Shown here: piece after piece, positions 1 to 8,184 of the stretch
Position numbering within the stretch: position 1 is the stretch's first letter
Layout of the letters: the number at the start of each line of letters is the position of its first letter
From: Desulfuromonas sp.
Lineage (GTDB): Bacteria > Desulfobacterota > Desulfuromonadia > Desulfuromonadales > SZUA-401
Assembly (NCBI GenBank): GCA_002869605.1
Contig: PKUI01000085.1
Location: forward strand, 347-24,113
Direction of reading: 5' to 3'
DNA: 23,767 bases
Notes under the pieces: model-generated
What the model was told of the DNA's origin: nothing
Databases searched by the model: none
The model's input: only the letters and a program-made list of their open reading frames with translations
Position numbers and translations under genes: made by a program

Positions 1-435
1 ACGCAGCTGCTCACCTTCATCGATCGTCACGGCCAACACTTCATCCACGCGGCTCTCGGCCCCGGCCTCGAACAGCAAAGGCGCCTCATAGACGATCAGG
101 GGCGCAGCAGAACTCCGCAGGGACGCCAGGCGTTCCTCCGAAAGACGGCGGATCGCCGGATGCAGAATCGCCTCTAGACGTTGACGTGCAGCATTGTCTG
201 CAAACACCCGTTGCCCCAGCTCTTCCCGGTCGAGATTCCCGTCTTCCCCCAGAACTCCGGCGCCAAAGACTCGCACCACTTCGGCCAGGGCCGGCATCCC
301 TGGTGCCACCACTTCCCTGGCCAACTCATCGGCGCTCACCACGGGTGCCACCATTTCGGCCAACATTCCGGCCACGGTGCTTTTGCCGCTGGCGATCCCC
401 CCGGTAAGACCAAGTACCCTCACCTTGCGCTTCAT
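1..435 (-). CDS. coaE: Dephospho-CoA kinase, C-terminus cut by window edge
   Basis: Catalyses the last step of coenzyme A synthesis, ATP-dependent phosphorylation of dephospho-CoA, in the cytosol. The first 145 residues are present. They start MKRKVRVLGLTGG and carry the P-loop GGIASGKS (about 12-19), SADELAR (34-40, where the family usually has DAD-x-IAR), the LDREELG..VF segment (68-78), LHPAIR (91-96) and EAPLLFE (117-123, usually VPLLFE). The family is about 200 residues long, so roughly a quarter lies beyond position 1. The ATG at 433-435 is preceded on the minus strand by a GGGAGA-type ribosome site. The gene diverges from the acyl-CoA synthetase gene with 94 bp between the starts. The motif set is characteristic of CoaE and I see nothing abnormal. 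Confidence 0.93.
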   Translation of the reverse strand, partial: MKRKVRVLGLTGGIASGKSTVAGMLAEMVAPVVSADELAREVVAPGMPALAEVVRVFGAGVLGEDGNLDREELGQRVFADNAARQRLEAILHPAIRRLSEERLASLRSSAAPLIVYEAPLLFEAGAESRVDEVLAVTIDEGEQLR

Positions 436-450
436 CGACTCTTCTCCCGA

Positions 451-479
451 CCTGCAAATGGCCGTTTTTGATTTATAAT
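451..479 (+). promoter_or_regulatory. Possible sigma-70 promoter of the acyl-CoA synthetase gene
   Basis: A perfect -10 hexamer TATAAT lies at 474-479. No good -35 sits 16-18 bp upstream (CCTGCA at 451-456 is poor). Transcription would start near 486, leaving a leader of about 44 nt. Confidence 0.35.
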
Positions 480-529
480 GAGAGATAACCGCTAGCTCCA
501 TTGAAGCCACTCTTCCCAGGGAGTTTCGC

Positions 530-2365
530 ATGAACAACTCTATTCCTGCAATGGTTCTCGAGAATACCGAGCGCTTCCAGAATCGTACTGCGATGCGCGA
601 AAAGGTGGACGGCTGTTACACCGACATCCGCTGGACTGAGCTGCGCGACAACATTCTTCTGCATGCCAGCTGCCTGCTGGCCCTTGACATAAAACCGGAC
701 GAGCGGGTGGCGATCATGGCCCCCAACAGCCCGGAGTGGGCCTACGCCGACCTCGCCACCATGGCCATCGGCGGCGTTTCCGTACCGGTCTACCACACCG
801 AAGGGATCGACACCCTGGTCTACATCCTCAAGGATTCGGAAAGTCACGCCTTGTTCATCCACTCACAGTTGATCGCCAATGAACTGCTGGAACAGCTTGA
901 ACACCTCCCGGAGCTGCGCCACATCATCCTTCTCAGCGGCACGCTCGAGCATCCCCAGGTCATTGCACTGGAAGACTTCCTGCGCCTTTCCCCCGCCACC
1001 AGGGATGGACGAATCCAAACCCTGCTTGGAGAGATCTCCCAGGACAGACTCGCCAGCATCGTCTACACCTCCGGCACCACCGGCGACCCGAAAGGGGTCA
1101 TGCTCAGCCACGGCAACCTGCTCTCGAACATCGAGGGGTGTGCCCGCCTGTTCGACATCGGCCCGACTGACACCTGCCTGTCATTCCTGCCGTTGTCACA
1201 TGTATTCGAACGGGTCGACGGCTACTATTTCATGCTCTACAAGGGCGCTGTCATCGCCTATGCCGAAAGCATCGACACGGTCCCCGCCGACCTCGAGGCG
1301 GTCAAGCCGACCATCGTTATCAGCGTGCCACGCCTGTTTGAAAAGATGTTCGCGCGGATCATGGAACGGGTCACCAGCTCCCCCTGGATCAGGCGCAAAA
1401 TCTTCTTTGCAGCCATCGCCATCGGTCGCCACCACGCGACCAACCAGATCAAAGGCGACCGCGACGGGCCGCTGTTGAAGATCCAGATGGACGTCGCCGA
1501 CCACCTGGTGTTTTCGCAGCTGCGCGAGAAACTCGGCGGACAGCTGCGCTTCTTCGTCTCTGGCGGAGCCCCCCTACCGGCCAACGTCAACGATTTTTTC
1601 CTCGCCGCCGGCCTGCAGATCTTCGAAGGCTACGGCCTCACCGAGACCGCCGCCGGGATTGCCGCCAACCATGCCGGAGCTTTCCGCCCCGGCAGCGTCG
1701 GTCGCCCTATCGAGGGGACCGAGTTGAAAATTGCACCGGACGGTGAGATCATGATCCGTGGCGCGGGGGTCTTCAAGGGCTACTGGAACAAGCCCGACGA
1801 GAGTGCCGAAGTCCTCGCCGGCGACGGCTGGTTTCACAGCGGCGACATCGGTGAACTCGATAATGACGGCTACCTGACCATCACCGACCGCAAGAAGGAC
1901 ATCATCGTCACCTCCGGGGGAGAAAACGTTGCACCGCAAAACCTTGAAAACAGCTTCAAGAGCGACAAATTCATCGCCAACGCCATGGTCTACGGTGACC
2001 GCAAGCCGTTTTTAACCGCCCTGCTGGTTCCGAACTTCGACAACCTCGAACGCTATGCCCGGATGAAAAAACTTTCCTACCTGAACCACTGCGACCTGAT
2101 CCGCCAGCCGCGGGTTCTCGACCTGTTCCGCAGGAGAATCGACGAACTGCAGCAGGAGATGCCCTCGCATCACAAGGTCAAGCGCTTCACTCTGATCTCG
2201 CGTGACTTTACCAGTGAGGAGGGTGAAATCACCCCGACCATGAAAATCCGCCGCAAGAACATCGCGCAGAACTTCAGGCACGTCCTCGAGGGGATGTACC
2301 TCGCCCCCGGAAAAGGGGTACATGACAGCGCTTTCTGCGTGATCGACAACAACACGGACCGTTGA
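530..2365 (+). CDS. Long-chain acyl-CoA synthetase (AMP-forming)
   Basis: A 611-residue member of the ANL adenylating family, activating fatty acids to acyl-CoA through an acyl-AMP intermediate; probably peripheral to the inner membrane. Visible motifs in order are the ATP-binding loop YTSGTTGDPKG (179-189), GYGLTET (367-373), the hinge region GWFHSGDIGELDNDGY with D439, DRKKDIIVTSGGENVAP (453-469), and the C-terminal catalytic-lysine region PTMKIRRKN. Size and motif spacing fit the FAA1/FadD15-like branch. The ATG at 530 follows AGGGAG (518-523) with a 6-nt gap. The gene stands alone, with its own putative promoter and 118 bp before the next gene. Fatty-acid specificity cannot be read from sequence, so I give no gene symbol. 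Confidence 0.92.
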   Translation: MNNSIPAMVLENTERFQNRTAMREKVDGCYTDIRWTELRDNILLHASCLLALDIKPDERVAIMAPNSPEWAYADLATMAIGGVSVPVYHTEGIDTLVYILKDSESHALFIHSQLIANELLEQLEHLPELRHIILLSGTLEHPQVIALEDFLRLSPATRDGRIQTLLGEISQDRLASIVYTSGTTGDPKGVMLSHGNLLSNIEGCARLFDIGPTDTCLSFLPLSHVFERVDGYYFMLYKGAVIAYAESIDTVPADLEAVKPTIVISVPRLFEKMFARIMERVTSSPWIRRKIFFAAIAIGRHHATNQIKGDRDGPLLKIQMDVADHLVFSQLREKLGGQLRFFVSGGAPLPANVNDFFLAAGLQIFEGYGLTETAAGIAANHAGAFRPGSVGRPIEGTELKIAPDGEIMIRGAGVFKGYWNKPDESAEVLAGDGWFHSGDIGELDNDGYLTITDRKKDIIVTSGGENVAPQNLENSFKSDKFIANAMVYGDRKPFLTALLVPNFDNLERYARMKKLSYLNHCDLIRQPRVLDLFRRRIDELQQEMPSHHKVKRFTLISRDFTSEEGEITPTMKIRRKNIAQNFRHVLEGMYLAPGKGVHDSAFCVIDNNTDR

Positions 2366-2367
2366 AA

Positions 2368-2385
2368 GGGGCGCACAAACGCCCC
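2368..2385 (+). terminator. GC hairpin after acyl-CoA synthetase gene, possible weak terminator
   Basis: GGGGCG (2368-2373) pairs with CGCCCC (2380-2385) across a 6-nt loop, just after the stop codon. No U-run follows, so intrinsic termination would be weak. It may instead protect the mRNA end. Confidence 0.3.
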
Positions 2386-2410
2386 AGCTCGGAAAAAGCG
2401 GCCGAAAAGA

Positions 2411-2439
2411 TTTACAAATCGACGCGGAGCCGTTATCTT
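2411..2439 (+). promoter_or_regulatory. Putative sigma-70 promoter of the HEAT/HD-GYP pair
   Basis: TTTACA (2411-2416) and TATCTT (2434-2439) are separated by 17 bp. They sit upstream of the GTG at 2484, predicting a leader of about 40 nt. Confidence 0.45.
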
Positions 2440-2483
2440 TTCCCTTTAAACCTCAGTCTCTTAAGTAGGGGAATTCAATCAAG

Positions 2484-4061
2484 GTGGGCATCTCAAGCGA
2501 ACAGCACGCGAATCTCGCGACCTCATTCCGCAGCCTGGCCAAGCTGATCAAGGCTGCGGGCTTTTATCCGCACAATCATCCGGCGCTGGAGGCGGCGCTG
2601 GAACATGCCTACAATCACCTGATCCCCCTTACCTCCGACGATAACCTCGAACTGACCATCAAGAAAAACGCCCTGCTGCTGAACGACGTGCCGATCCTCT
2701 CCGAAGACAGTATCGTCATGAACCTGGCCAACTTCTTTTTCATACGGCGCATAAAAAAGCTCTTTTTCCTCCCCGGCCTCAAGGACCGCGACCTGCTCAC
2801 CTTTGCCCGTATCGTGGCCCACGACCCGGCAACGATCCATAAGCAAAGTGGTGTCGGCGAAATGCTGGTAGACGCCAGGTCGGCCACCATCTGGGCCAAC
2901 GAGATCGACCTTACACGCCTCGAAGCCATGGAAGAAGAGGCTGTCGACGAGGGGACGGTTGAAGTTGACGAGACCGAGGAAGAGCCTCTCCCAGAAGAAG
3001 AGCTTTCCCACGGTGCAGAAGAGCTCTGGCAACAGGACGAAAATGCCGAGCGGACCTTCGAATCGATCATGTGGGAACTGCAGCAGGCCGAATCGGACCA
3101 GGCCTACCAGCAGCTGCTCGACGAACTGCTACCGTTGATCTGGGACAACCTCAACCCCGACAGCCGTTCGCTGATCACGCAACTGTACTTTACTCTGGTC
3201 AGCAACTTCCAGGACCCCAACTTTGCCATGCCGCGGCGCGAGAGTTCGCGCAAAGCCCTTGATGAGATCGGCACCGAACACCACCTGCACTTCCTGATGG
3301 AATCCCTCTGTCTCAAGGACATTCCGAGCTATAACCGCTCTGCAGTGCAGTTTGTTCTGGCCTACTTCGGGACCAAAGTTCTCGAGCCTCTGCTCGACCG
3401 CCTGGTCGAAGAGGAAGACTCGCGCAATCGCCACTACATGCTCGAGGTGCTGCGCAAGCAGCCCCCCGAAGCGCTCCCCAACCTGATGCCGTTTCTCAAG
3501 GACAAGCGCTGGTACGTGGTGCGTAACGTCATCCTGATCCTCGGAGAGATTCGCCACCAGGCGGCGCTGCCGTCACTACTTAAGATGCTCGGCCATCCCG
3601 ACACCCGGGTCCGCCGCGAAGCGTTGCGTGCCATCACCCGCATCGGGGGCCCCCAGGCCGGCAAGATCCTGATCCGGGTGGTCGAAAGGGGAGACCCGCA
3701 CCTCGGTAGCCTCGCGTTGATGTCCATGGGCTCCATGGAAGATCCCGCGGTCGTCGACTTCCTGCGGACCCTGGCCAAGGGTGAACGTCTCGACGAACTC
3801 GAACTCGACGAGGACGTACGCCTCGACGCCATCAAGAGCCTCGGGCAGATCGGCTCTCCATCGGTCATCCCGACCCTGGTCGAGCTGCTGCAATCACGCA
3901 AGTTGTGGCGTCGCAATGAACATGAAAAGATCCGTGCCGCAGCGGCCAAGGCCCTCGGCGACATCGGCGACCCGGCCGTGATCGAGATTCTTGAACGGGC
4001 AAGCCAGGACCGCTCGGAAGAAGTCGCCCGCGCCGCCACCCTCGCACTACGTCAAATCTAA
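2484..4061 (+). CDS. HEAT-repeat protein with N-terminal module shared with its neighbour
   Basis: A predicted cytosolic protein of 525 residues with no signal peptide or membrane segment. Residues 12-115 form a module with YPHNHPALE and L..N.VPILSED that resembles the N-terminus of the following HD-GYP protein. Residues 147-180 are a strongly acidic linker rich in Glu. From about 240 to the end come helical HEAT/PBS-lyase-type repeats, such as ALPNLMPFLKDKRWYVVRN, ALPSLLKMLGHPDTRVRREA and AVIEILERASQDRSEEVARA. HEAT arrays usually mediate protein contacts and suggest a scaffold; no enzymatic motif is visible. The start is GTG at 2484. AGGGG lies 12 nt upstream, rather far, so the start is less certain than the frame. 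The HD-GYP gene begins 13 nt after the stop, implying an operon and joint function. Confidence 0.8.
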   Translation: MGISSEQHANLATSFRSLAKLIKAAGFYPHNHPALEAALEHAYNHLIPLTSDDNLELTIKKNALLLNDVPILSEDSIVMNLANFFFIRRIKKLFFLPGLKDRDLLTFARIVAHDPATIHKQSGVGEMLVDARSATIWANEIDLTRLEAMEEEAVDEGTVEVDETEEEPLPEEELSHGAEELWQQDENAERTFESIMWELQQAESDQAYQQLLDELLPLIWDNLNPDSRSLITQLYFTLVSNFQDPNFAMPRRESSRKALDEIGTEHHLHFLMESLCLKDIPSYNRSAVQFVLAYFGTKVLEPLLDRLVEEEDSRNRHYMLEVLRKQPPEALPNLMPFLKDKRWYVVRNVILILGEIRHQAALPSLLKMLGHPDTRVRREALRAITRIGGPQAGKILIRVVERGDPHLGSLALMSMGSMEDPAVVDFLRTLAKGERLDELELDEDVRLDAIKSLGQIGSPSVIPTLVELLQSRKLWRRNEHEKIRAAAAKALGDIGDPAVIEILERASQDRSEEVARAATLALRQI

Positions 4062-4074
4062 TCGGGACCTATCG

Positions 4075-5406
4075 ATGAATCCTCAACTCTACAAGCAAGT
4101 CGTCCAGGGAATGGCCGGGGTCATGCAGAGCCTGCGTCTCTACCCCCCTGGGCACCCTTCGATCAAACAGCTGGTCCATGGCTGCATGAACGCCCTGCGC
4201 GAACTGTTCAGTGAAAAACGCCAGATCAGCCTCGGCATTCTCGACGACAGCCTGTTCTTCGAAGACGACCTGTTCACCCAGCCGAACGCCGCCATGGATG
4301 AGATGAAGGACCTGCTGGTCGAGCGGGGTGTCTCGCGTATCGAGTTCTCTCCCGAGCTGACCGAACAGGAGTTCCTGGAATTCATCGTCGAGCTCAAAAA
4401 GGGCGAACTCGACGGCGAGCAGCTGGTCGCCATGATCCAGGAGCGGAGCATGCTCGGAATCAAGGTCATTTGCGAAGAGATGGATGAGGAGGAGCCGAAG
4501 GACCCCAAGGAGGTCTACAACCGGGCCATCGAGGTGGTCAAGGACATGTTCCAGGACATCCGCATGGGCAAGATCCCTGACAAAACCAACGCCGACGGCA
4601 TGGTTACCGAGATGATCGAAGTGACCATTGCCCAGCCGCATGCCCTGTTCGCCCTGACCATGATCAAGGACTACGACAACTATACCTTCACCCACTCGGT
4701 CAACGTCTCGGTGCTCTCCCTGGCAGTCGGCAGGGCCTGTAAGGTCCCCGACAAGGGACTGCGCCTGCTCGGCCTCGGCGGCCTGCTGCACGATGTCGGC
4801 AAGCTGCGCGTCGACCTCGGCATCATCAACAAGCCGGGACGCCTCACCAGCGATGAGTTCGAGCAGATCAAGCTGCACCCGGTCAGCGGCGCCGACATCG
4901 TGCGCAAGATGGAGGGGATCACCCAGGAGGTGGTCGACATCGTCAACTACCACCACCTACGCTTTGACCGTAGCGGCTACCCTAAGGACAATCTCAACCG
5001 CAAGCTGTCACCGCTGGTCGACATGGCAACCATCGCCGACACTTACGACGCCATGACCACCCTGCGCTCCTACCAGCGCCCGATCTCTCCCAAGCAGGCG
5101 ATCGCCCAGATGCAGGAGATGGCCGGCACCGTCCTCAACCCCCAGTACCTCGACAACTTCATCCTCTCTCTCGGCAGCTACCCGGTCGGCACCATGGTGC
5201 GCCTGGTCAACAACGAGATCGCCCTGGTGGTTGATGCCGACCAGACCAACCCCAAGGACCTGAAGGTGAAGATCCTCGTCGACGACCAGGGCAAGTACCT
5301 CACCATCCCCAAGGTCCATCATATCCGCGAGCAGGATGCGGACCAGATCGTCGCCGAGGTCGACCCGCTCTCGCGCAAGATCGACATCGGTGAATACATC
5401 CCCTAG
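4075..5406 (+). CDS. HD-GYP domain protein, predicted cyclic-dinucleotide phosphodiesterase
   Basis: A 443-residue protein. HD-GYP domains hydrolyse c-di-GMP (some act on cyclic AMP-GMP). The N-terminal 110 residues (YPPGHPSIKQ, ISLGILDDSLFFEDD, RIEFSPELTEQEFLEF) match the module of the preceding protein. The HD-GYP domain spans about 195-370. Predicted metal ligands are H207, H239-D240 in LLHDVGK, H268, H293-H294 and D322. The signature HHExxDGxGYP is altered to HHLRFDRSGYP (293-303): the acidic residue after HH is Leu and the DG glycine is Arg. A C-terminal beta-rich stretch (370-443) follows. I chose the ATG at 4075 because upstream codons overlap the preceding gene and homology to the neighbour begins here. 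The ribosome site is poor (GGGA), so translation may depend on coupling with the upstream gene. Confidence 0.87.
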   Translation: MNPQLYKQVVQGMAGVMQSLRLYPPGHPSIKQLVHGCMNALRELFSEKRQISLGILDDSLFFEDDLFTQPNAAMDEMKDLLVERGVSRIEFSPELTEQEFLEFIVELKKGELDGEQLVAMIQERSMLGIKVICEEMDEEEPKDPKEVYNRAIEVVKDMFQDIRMGKIPDKTNADGMVTEMIEVTIAQPHALFALTMIKDYDNYTFTHSVNVSVLSLAVGRACKVPDKGLRLLGLGGLLHDVGKLRVDLGIINKPGRLTSDEFEQIKLHPVSGADIVRKMEGITQEVVDIVNYHHLRFDRSGYPKDNLNRKLSPLVDMATIADTYDAMTTLRSYQRPISPKQAIAQMQEMAGTVLNPQYLDNFILSLGSYPVGTMVRLVNNEIALVVDADQTNPKDLKVKILVDDQGKYLTIPKVHHIREQDADQIVAEVDPLSRKIDIGEYIP

Positions 5407-5412
5407 CCCGTC

Positions 5413-5455
5413 CTGAAAACCAAAACAGGCCGCCCCATTATCGGGAGCGGCCTGT
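5413..5455 (-). terminator. Intrinsic terminator of the small HEAT-repeat gene
   Basis: On the minus strand a perfect 9-bp stem ACAGGCCGC/GCGGCCTGT (5455-5447 with 5433-5425), extended by GGG/CCC past one bulge, is followed by TTTTGGTTTT. The plus-strand read lacks a U-run, so termination of the convergent HD-GYP transcript is less certain. Confidence 0.72.
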
Positions 5456-5482
5456 CCACTTGACCTCTGTATCGAAGCGACT

Positions 5483-6046
5483 TTATATCTCGAGTTTTTC
5501 GAGCGCCTGAACCGCCTCTTTCCTCACCTCGGCGTCCGGGTGTTTGAGCATCTGTAGCAACGGCGCTTCAGCCTCCCTGGAACCGAGAATGGCCAGCCCC
5601 CGAATCGCACCGCAAACCAGCAACGTATCCTTGGCCTGAAGGATCTTGATGAAGTACGGCAGCAAGCGGGGCTCACGAAACCCGGAAAGCGCTTCGACTG
5701 CGTAGACCCTTACCGAGGCATCCTCATCCTGCAGCTTCTTGATCAGCGCTCCGATGGTCTTGGGATGCTTCTTTGCCCCGAGCACCCTGACACTGGTCAC
5801 TCGAATATCAGGTTCCGGGTCTTCCAGCAGCTCGAGCAAAGCTTTGTAGACCTGCGGAACGTTGATCCGCTCCAACGAAAAGATGGCCCGCACCCGTTGG
5901 CTACGTTGTCCCTCACGAGCCGCCTGTAAAATCTCGTCAAGCGACTGCAGCGACTCGAGGACATCGAGCACTCCGGCAGCGGCTTCGCGTACAGCCGCAT
6001 CGGAATCCTTCAACATTGCAATCAAAGCCTGTTTGCGCTTTTCCAC
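5483..6046 (-). CDS. Small HEAT-repeat protein
   Basis: A 187-residue protein made almost entirely of HEAT/PBS-lyase-type helical repeats, including ALIAMLKDSDAAVREAAA, ALLELLEDPEPDIRVTSVRVLG, ALIKKLQDEDASVRVYAVEAL and PLLQMLKHPDAEVRKEAVQAL. There is no signal peptide, membrane segment or catalytic motif, so a cytosolic protein-binding role is inferred. The start is GTG at 6044-6046 with GGAG about 11 nt upstream; an internal ATG at codon 11 (MLKDSD) is an alternative. The gene converges on the HEAT/HD-GYP operon and diverges from the kinase gene across 170 bp. It is related in fold to the 2484-4061 product but lacks that protein's N-terminal module. The partner is unknown. Confidence 0.78.
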   Translation of the reverse strand: MEKRKQALIAMLKDSDAAVREAAAGVLDVLESLQSLDEILQAAREGQRSQRVRAIFSLERINVPQVYKALLELLEDPEPDIRVTSVRVLGAKKHPKTIGALIKKLQDEDASVRVYAVEALSGFREPRLLPYFIKILQAKDTLLVCGAIRGLAILGSREAEAPLLQMLKHPDAEVRKEAVQALEKLEI

Positions 6047-6152
6047 GGCAGTAGATCTCCATCGTCAATTCATCACAACGCAGCCTCTAGGAACTTACCA
6101 GAAAGCCCTGGCCGTTGCAACTTGCCTCGACGCATTCCCCTGTGGTCGAAAC

Positions 6153-6182
6153 TTGACTTCATAAAAGTGTATACTCCATACT
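6153..6182 (+). promoter_or_regulatory. Putative sigma-70 promoter of the two-component operon
   Basis: TTGACT (6153-6158), an 18-bp spacer and CATACT (6177-6182) sit about 35 bp before the kinase ATG. A TATACT at 6170-6175 is closer to consensus but has no -35 at proper spacing. Otherwise the divergent 6047-6216 gap holds only a weak minus-strand candidate (TTGCAA-17-TAAGTT). Confidence 0.5.
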
Positions 6183-6216
6183 CGCGAGAACCTCTACACC
6201 CGAAACGATTTGAGCC

Positions 6217-8184
6217 ATGAAGACTTTTCTCCACGCATATCTGAACAAACTCCGGCTACGCTGGAAGATGGTCGTCATGGTTCTGCCCCTGGTGATTATC
6301 CCGATCTTTATCGTCGGCGGGGTGGTCGGAGCCATTGCTACGCGACAGGCCTACCTCGGCCTGACCCAGACCAGCAAGGCCGATCTCGATCACATGGCCG
6401 ACTTCACCCTGGACCTGCTCGAATCCCACCGCCAACAGTTCGAAGTCTACAAGCAGGACAAAAAGCTGCTGATCAACGAGGAACTCGCCACCCTGGTCAG
6501 CTTTGCCCTGAAACACGTCGAGTCCGTATACAACCAGTACCGCGATGGCCATCTCGACCTGGCAACGGCAAAGACTGAAGCCAAGGAAGCCCTGCGCGCC
6601 GTCAATATTGGTGACACCGGCTACATCTATGCCATGACCACCGACGGCGTCCTGCAATCGCACCCTTTTCAGGAAGGTAAGTCTGTCTGGGACTCACAGG
6701 ATGAAAACGGCCGTTACTTCATCCGCCAGATGTGCGAACGGGCCCAGAAATCTGAACCCGACGACATCATGTTCATCATTTACCCCTGGCGCAACGAGGT
6801 CGTTGGCGACAGCTCTCCGCGACAGAAGATCGTGGCCTACCGCTATTTCCGGCAATGGGACTGGATCATCGCCGTCGGCGGCTACATCGAAGAGACCTGG
6901 GAAGACCTCGGCTTTGAACAAAAATCATTCGCCAATCTCAAGTCGAACCTGCGCAAAAAGAAGGTCGGCAAAACCGGCTACATCTACGCCATGAACAACC
7001 AGGGAGTCCTGACCATCCATCCCGACCTGGAAGGGGAATCGATCCTTGAGGCCAAGGACTCGAACGGTAAGCGGTTCATCGCCGAAATGCTCAAGAACAA
7101 AAGTGGCTGGATCCGCTATCCCTGGCAGAACATCGGTGAAAAGAGGCCGCGCATGAAGGTGGTGCGCTACGTTCACTTCGAACCATGGGACTGGGTCATT
7201 GCCGTCGGCTCCTATGAAGACGAGTTCTACCACGAAACCAACAAGATCAAGGGGCACATCCTCAGCAGCATGCTGCTACTGCCACTGCTGGTCGGAATCA
7301 TTGCCGTGGTTCTGGTGTTCCTCGCTTCGCGTATCCTCACCGAACCGATCCGCCACATGATCGACGTCATCCGTGACGTCAAGCGGGGGAGGCTGCGCAC
7401 CAGGATGGAGATCGAGTCCCAGGACGAGCTTGGCGAACTGGCCGCATCCTTCAACCGCATGGCCGATATTATCCAACGCAACCAGAAGATGGAGGCCGAC
7501 CTCGCCCAACAGGGGAAGATGGCCTCACTCGGGGTGCTCGCCTCGGGGGTCGCTCACGAGATCAACAACCCCCTCGGCGTTATCCTCGGTTACGCCGGCT
7601 ACATGGAAAAGAAGATCGAGGCCGATTCGCCCCTGGCGATTTTCGTTCAGGACATCAAGCGTGAGAGCAAACGCTGCAAAAAAATCGTCCAGGACCTGCT
7701 GAGTTACGCGCGCACCCCCAACCCGCAACTGGAAAAAACCGACCTCAATGAGCTGCTCGAGCAGATTCTTGACTTCGCCTCCAATCACACCGACATGCAT
7801 CAGGTCACCATCACCAAGCATTTCAACCCGGAACTTCCGCAGGTCGAGATCGACGGCGACCAGATCCGCCAGGTCGCCATCAACCTGATCCTCAATGCCG
7901 GCGCCGCGATGGGCTCGGGCGGGCACCTCGAGGTCTCCACCCGCCTCGATGAAAATTGTGTGATCGTGGAGCTGCGAGATGACGGACCCGGGATCCCGGA
8001 AGAGGACCTTGAGCAGATCTTCGAACCGTTTTTCACCACCAAGGAGAAGGGGACCGGCCTCGGGCTGGCAATCACCCGTCAAATCATCGAACAGCACCAG
8101 GGGAAAATCACCATCACCAGCACGCTGAATCAGGGAACGACCGTCACGCTGCGGTTGCCACTGGACCGGGAGGAGTTCATATGA
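6217..8184 (+). CDS. Sensor histidine kinase with tandem Cache domains
   Basis: A 655-residue inner-membrane kinase, presumably phosphorylating the regulator encoded next. Order of parts: TM1 (about 18-41); a periplasmic region of about 300 residues with two Cache domains; TM2 (350-370); HAMP (about 371-425); HisKA with H447 in GVAHEINNP; and HATPase with the N box INLILNA (555-561), DDGPGI (588-593), FEPFFTTK (602-609) and GTGLGLAI (612-619). The two Cache copies (about 128-228 and 248-338) share GYIYAM..xGVL..HP..EG and the ending WDW(I/V)IAVG. The ATG at 6217 has a weak ribosome site but begins the first membrane segment correctly. Its last 4 bp overlap the regulator gene (ATGA), so the two are probably translated together. 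Cache domains of this type often bind small organic acids; the ligand here is unknown. Confidence 0.93.
   Translation: MKTFLHAYLNKLRLRWKMVVMVLPLVIIPIFIVGGVVGAIATRQAYLGLTQTSKADLDHMADFTLDLLESHRQQFEVYKQDKKLLINEELATLVSFALKHVESVYNQYRDGHLDLATAKTEAKEALRAVNIGDTGYIYAMTTDGVLQSHPFQEGKSVWDSQDENGRYFIRQMCERAQKSEPDDIMFIIYPWRNEVVGDSSPRQKIVAYRYFRQWDWIIAVGGYIEETWEDLGFEQKSFANLKSNLRKKKVGKTGYIYAMNNQGVLTIHPDLEGESILEAKDSNGKRFIAEMLKNKSGWIRYPWQNIGEKRPRMKVVRYVHFEPWDWVIAVGSYEDEFYHETNKIKGHILSSMLLLPLLVGIIAVVLVFLASRILTEPIRHMIDVIRDVKRGRLRTRMEIESQDELGELAASFNRMADIIQRNQKMEADLAQQGKMASLGVLASGVAHEINNPLGVILGYAGYMEKKIEADSPLAIFVQDIKRESKRCKKIVQDLLSYARTPNPQLEKTDLNELLEQILDFASNHTDMHQVTITKHFNPELPQVEIDGDQIRQVAINLILNAGAAMGSGGHLEVSTRLDENCVIVELRDDGPGIPEEDLEQIFEPFFTTKEKGTGLGLAITRQIIEQHQGKITITSTLNQGTTVTLRLPLDREEFI

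Noticed and set aside
3991..4074. Upstream extension of the HD-GYP frame
   Set aside because: It overlaps the HEAT-repeat gene, and similarity to the neighbour's N-terminal module starts after ATG 4075.
4069..4956. Long minus-strand open frame (295 codons) opposite the HD-GYP gene
   Set aside because: Its translation is low-complexity and Asp/Leu/Val/His-rich, mirrors the codons of the clearly recognisable HD-GYP gene, and has no domain.
6104..6127. TGGCC...TTGC upstream of the kinase as a sigma-54 promoter
   Set aside because: The GG to GC spacing is 12 bp, not the required 10.
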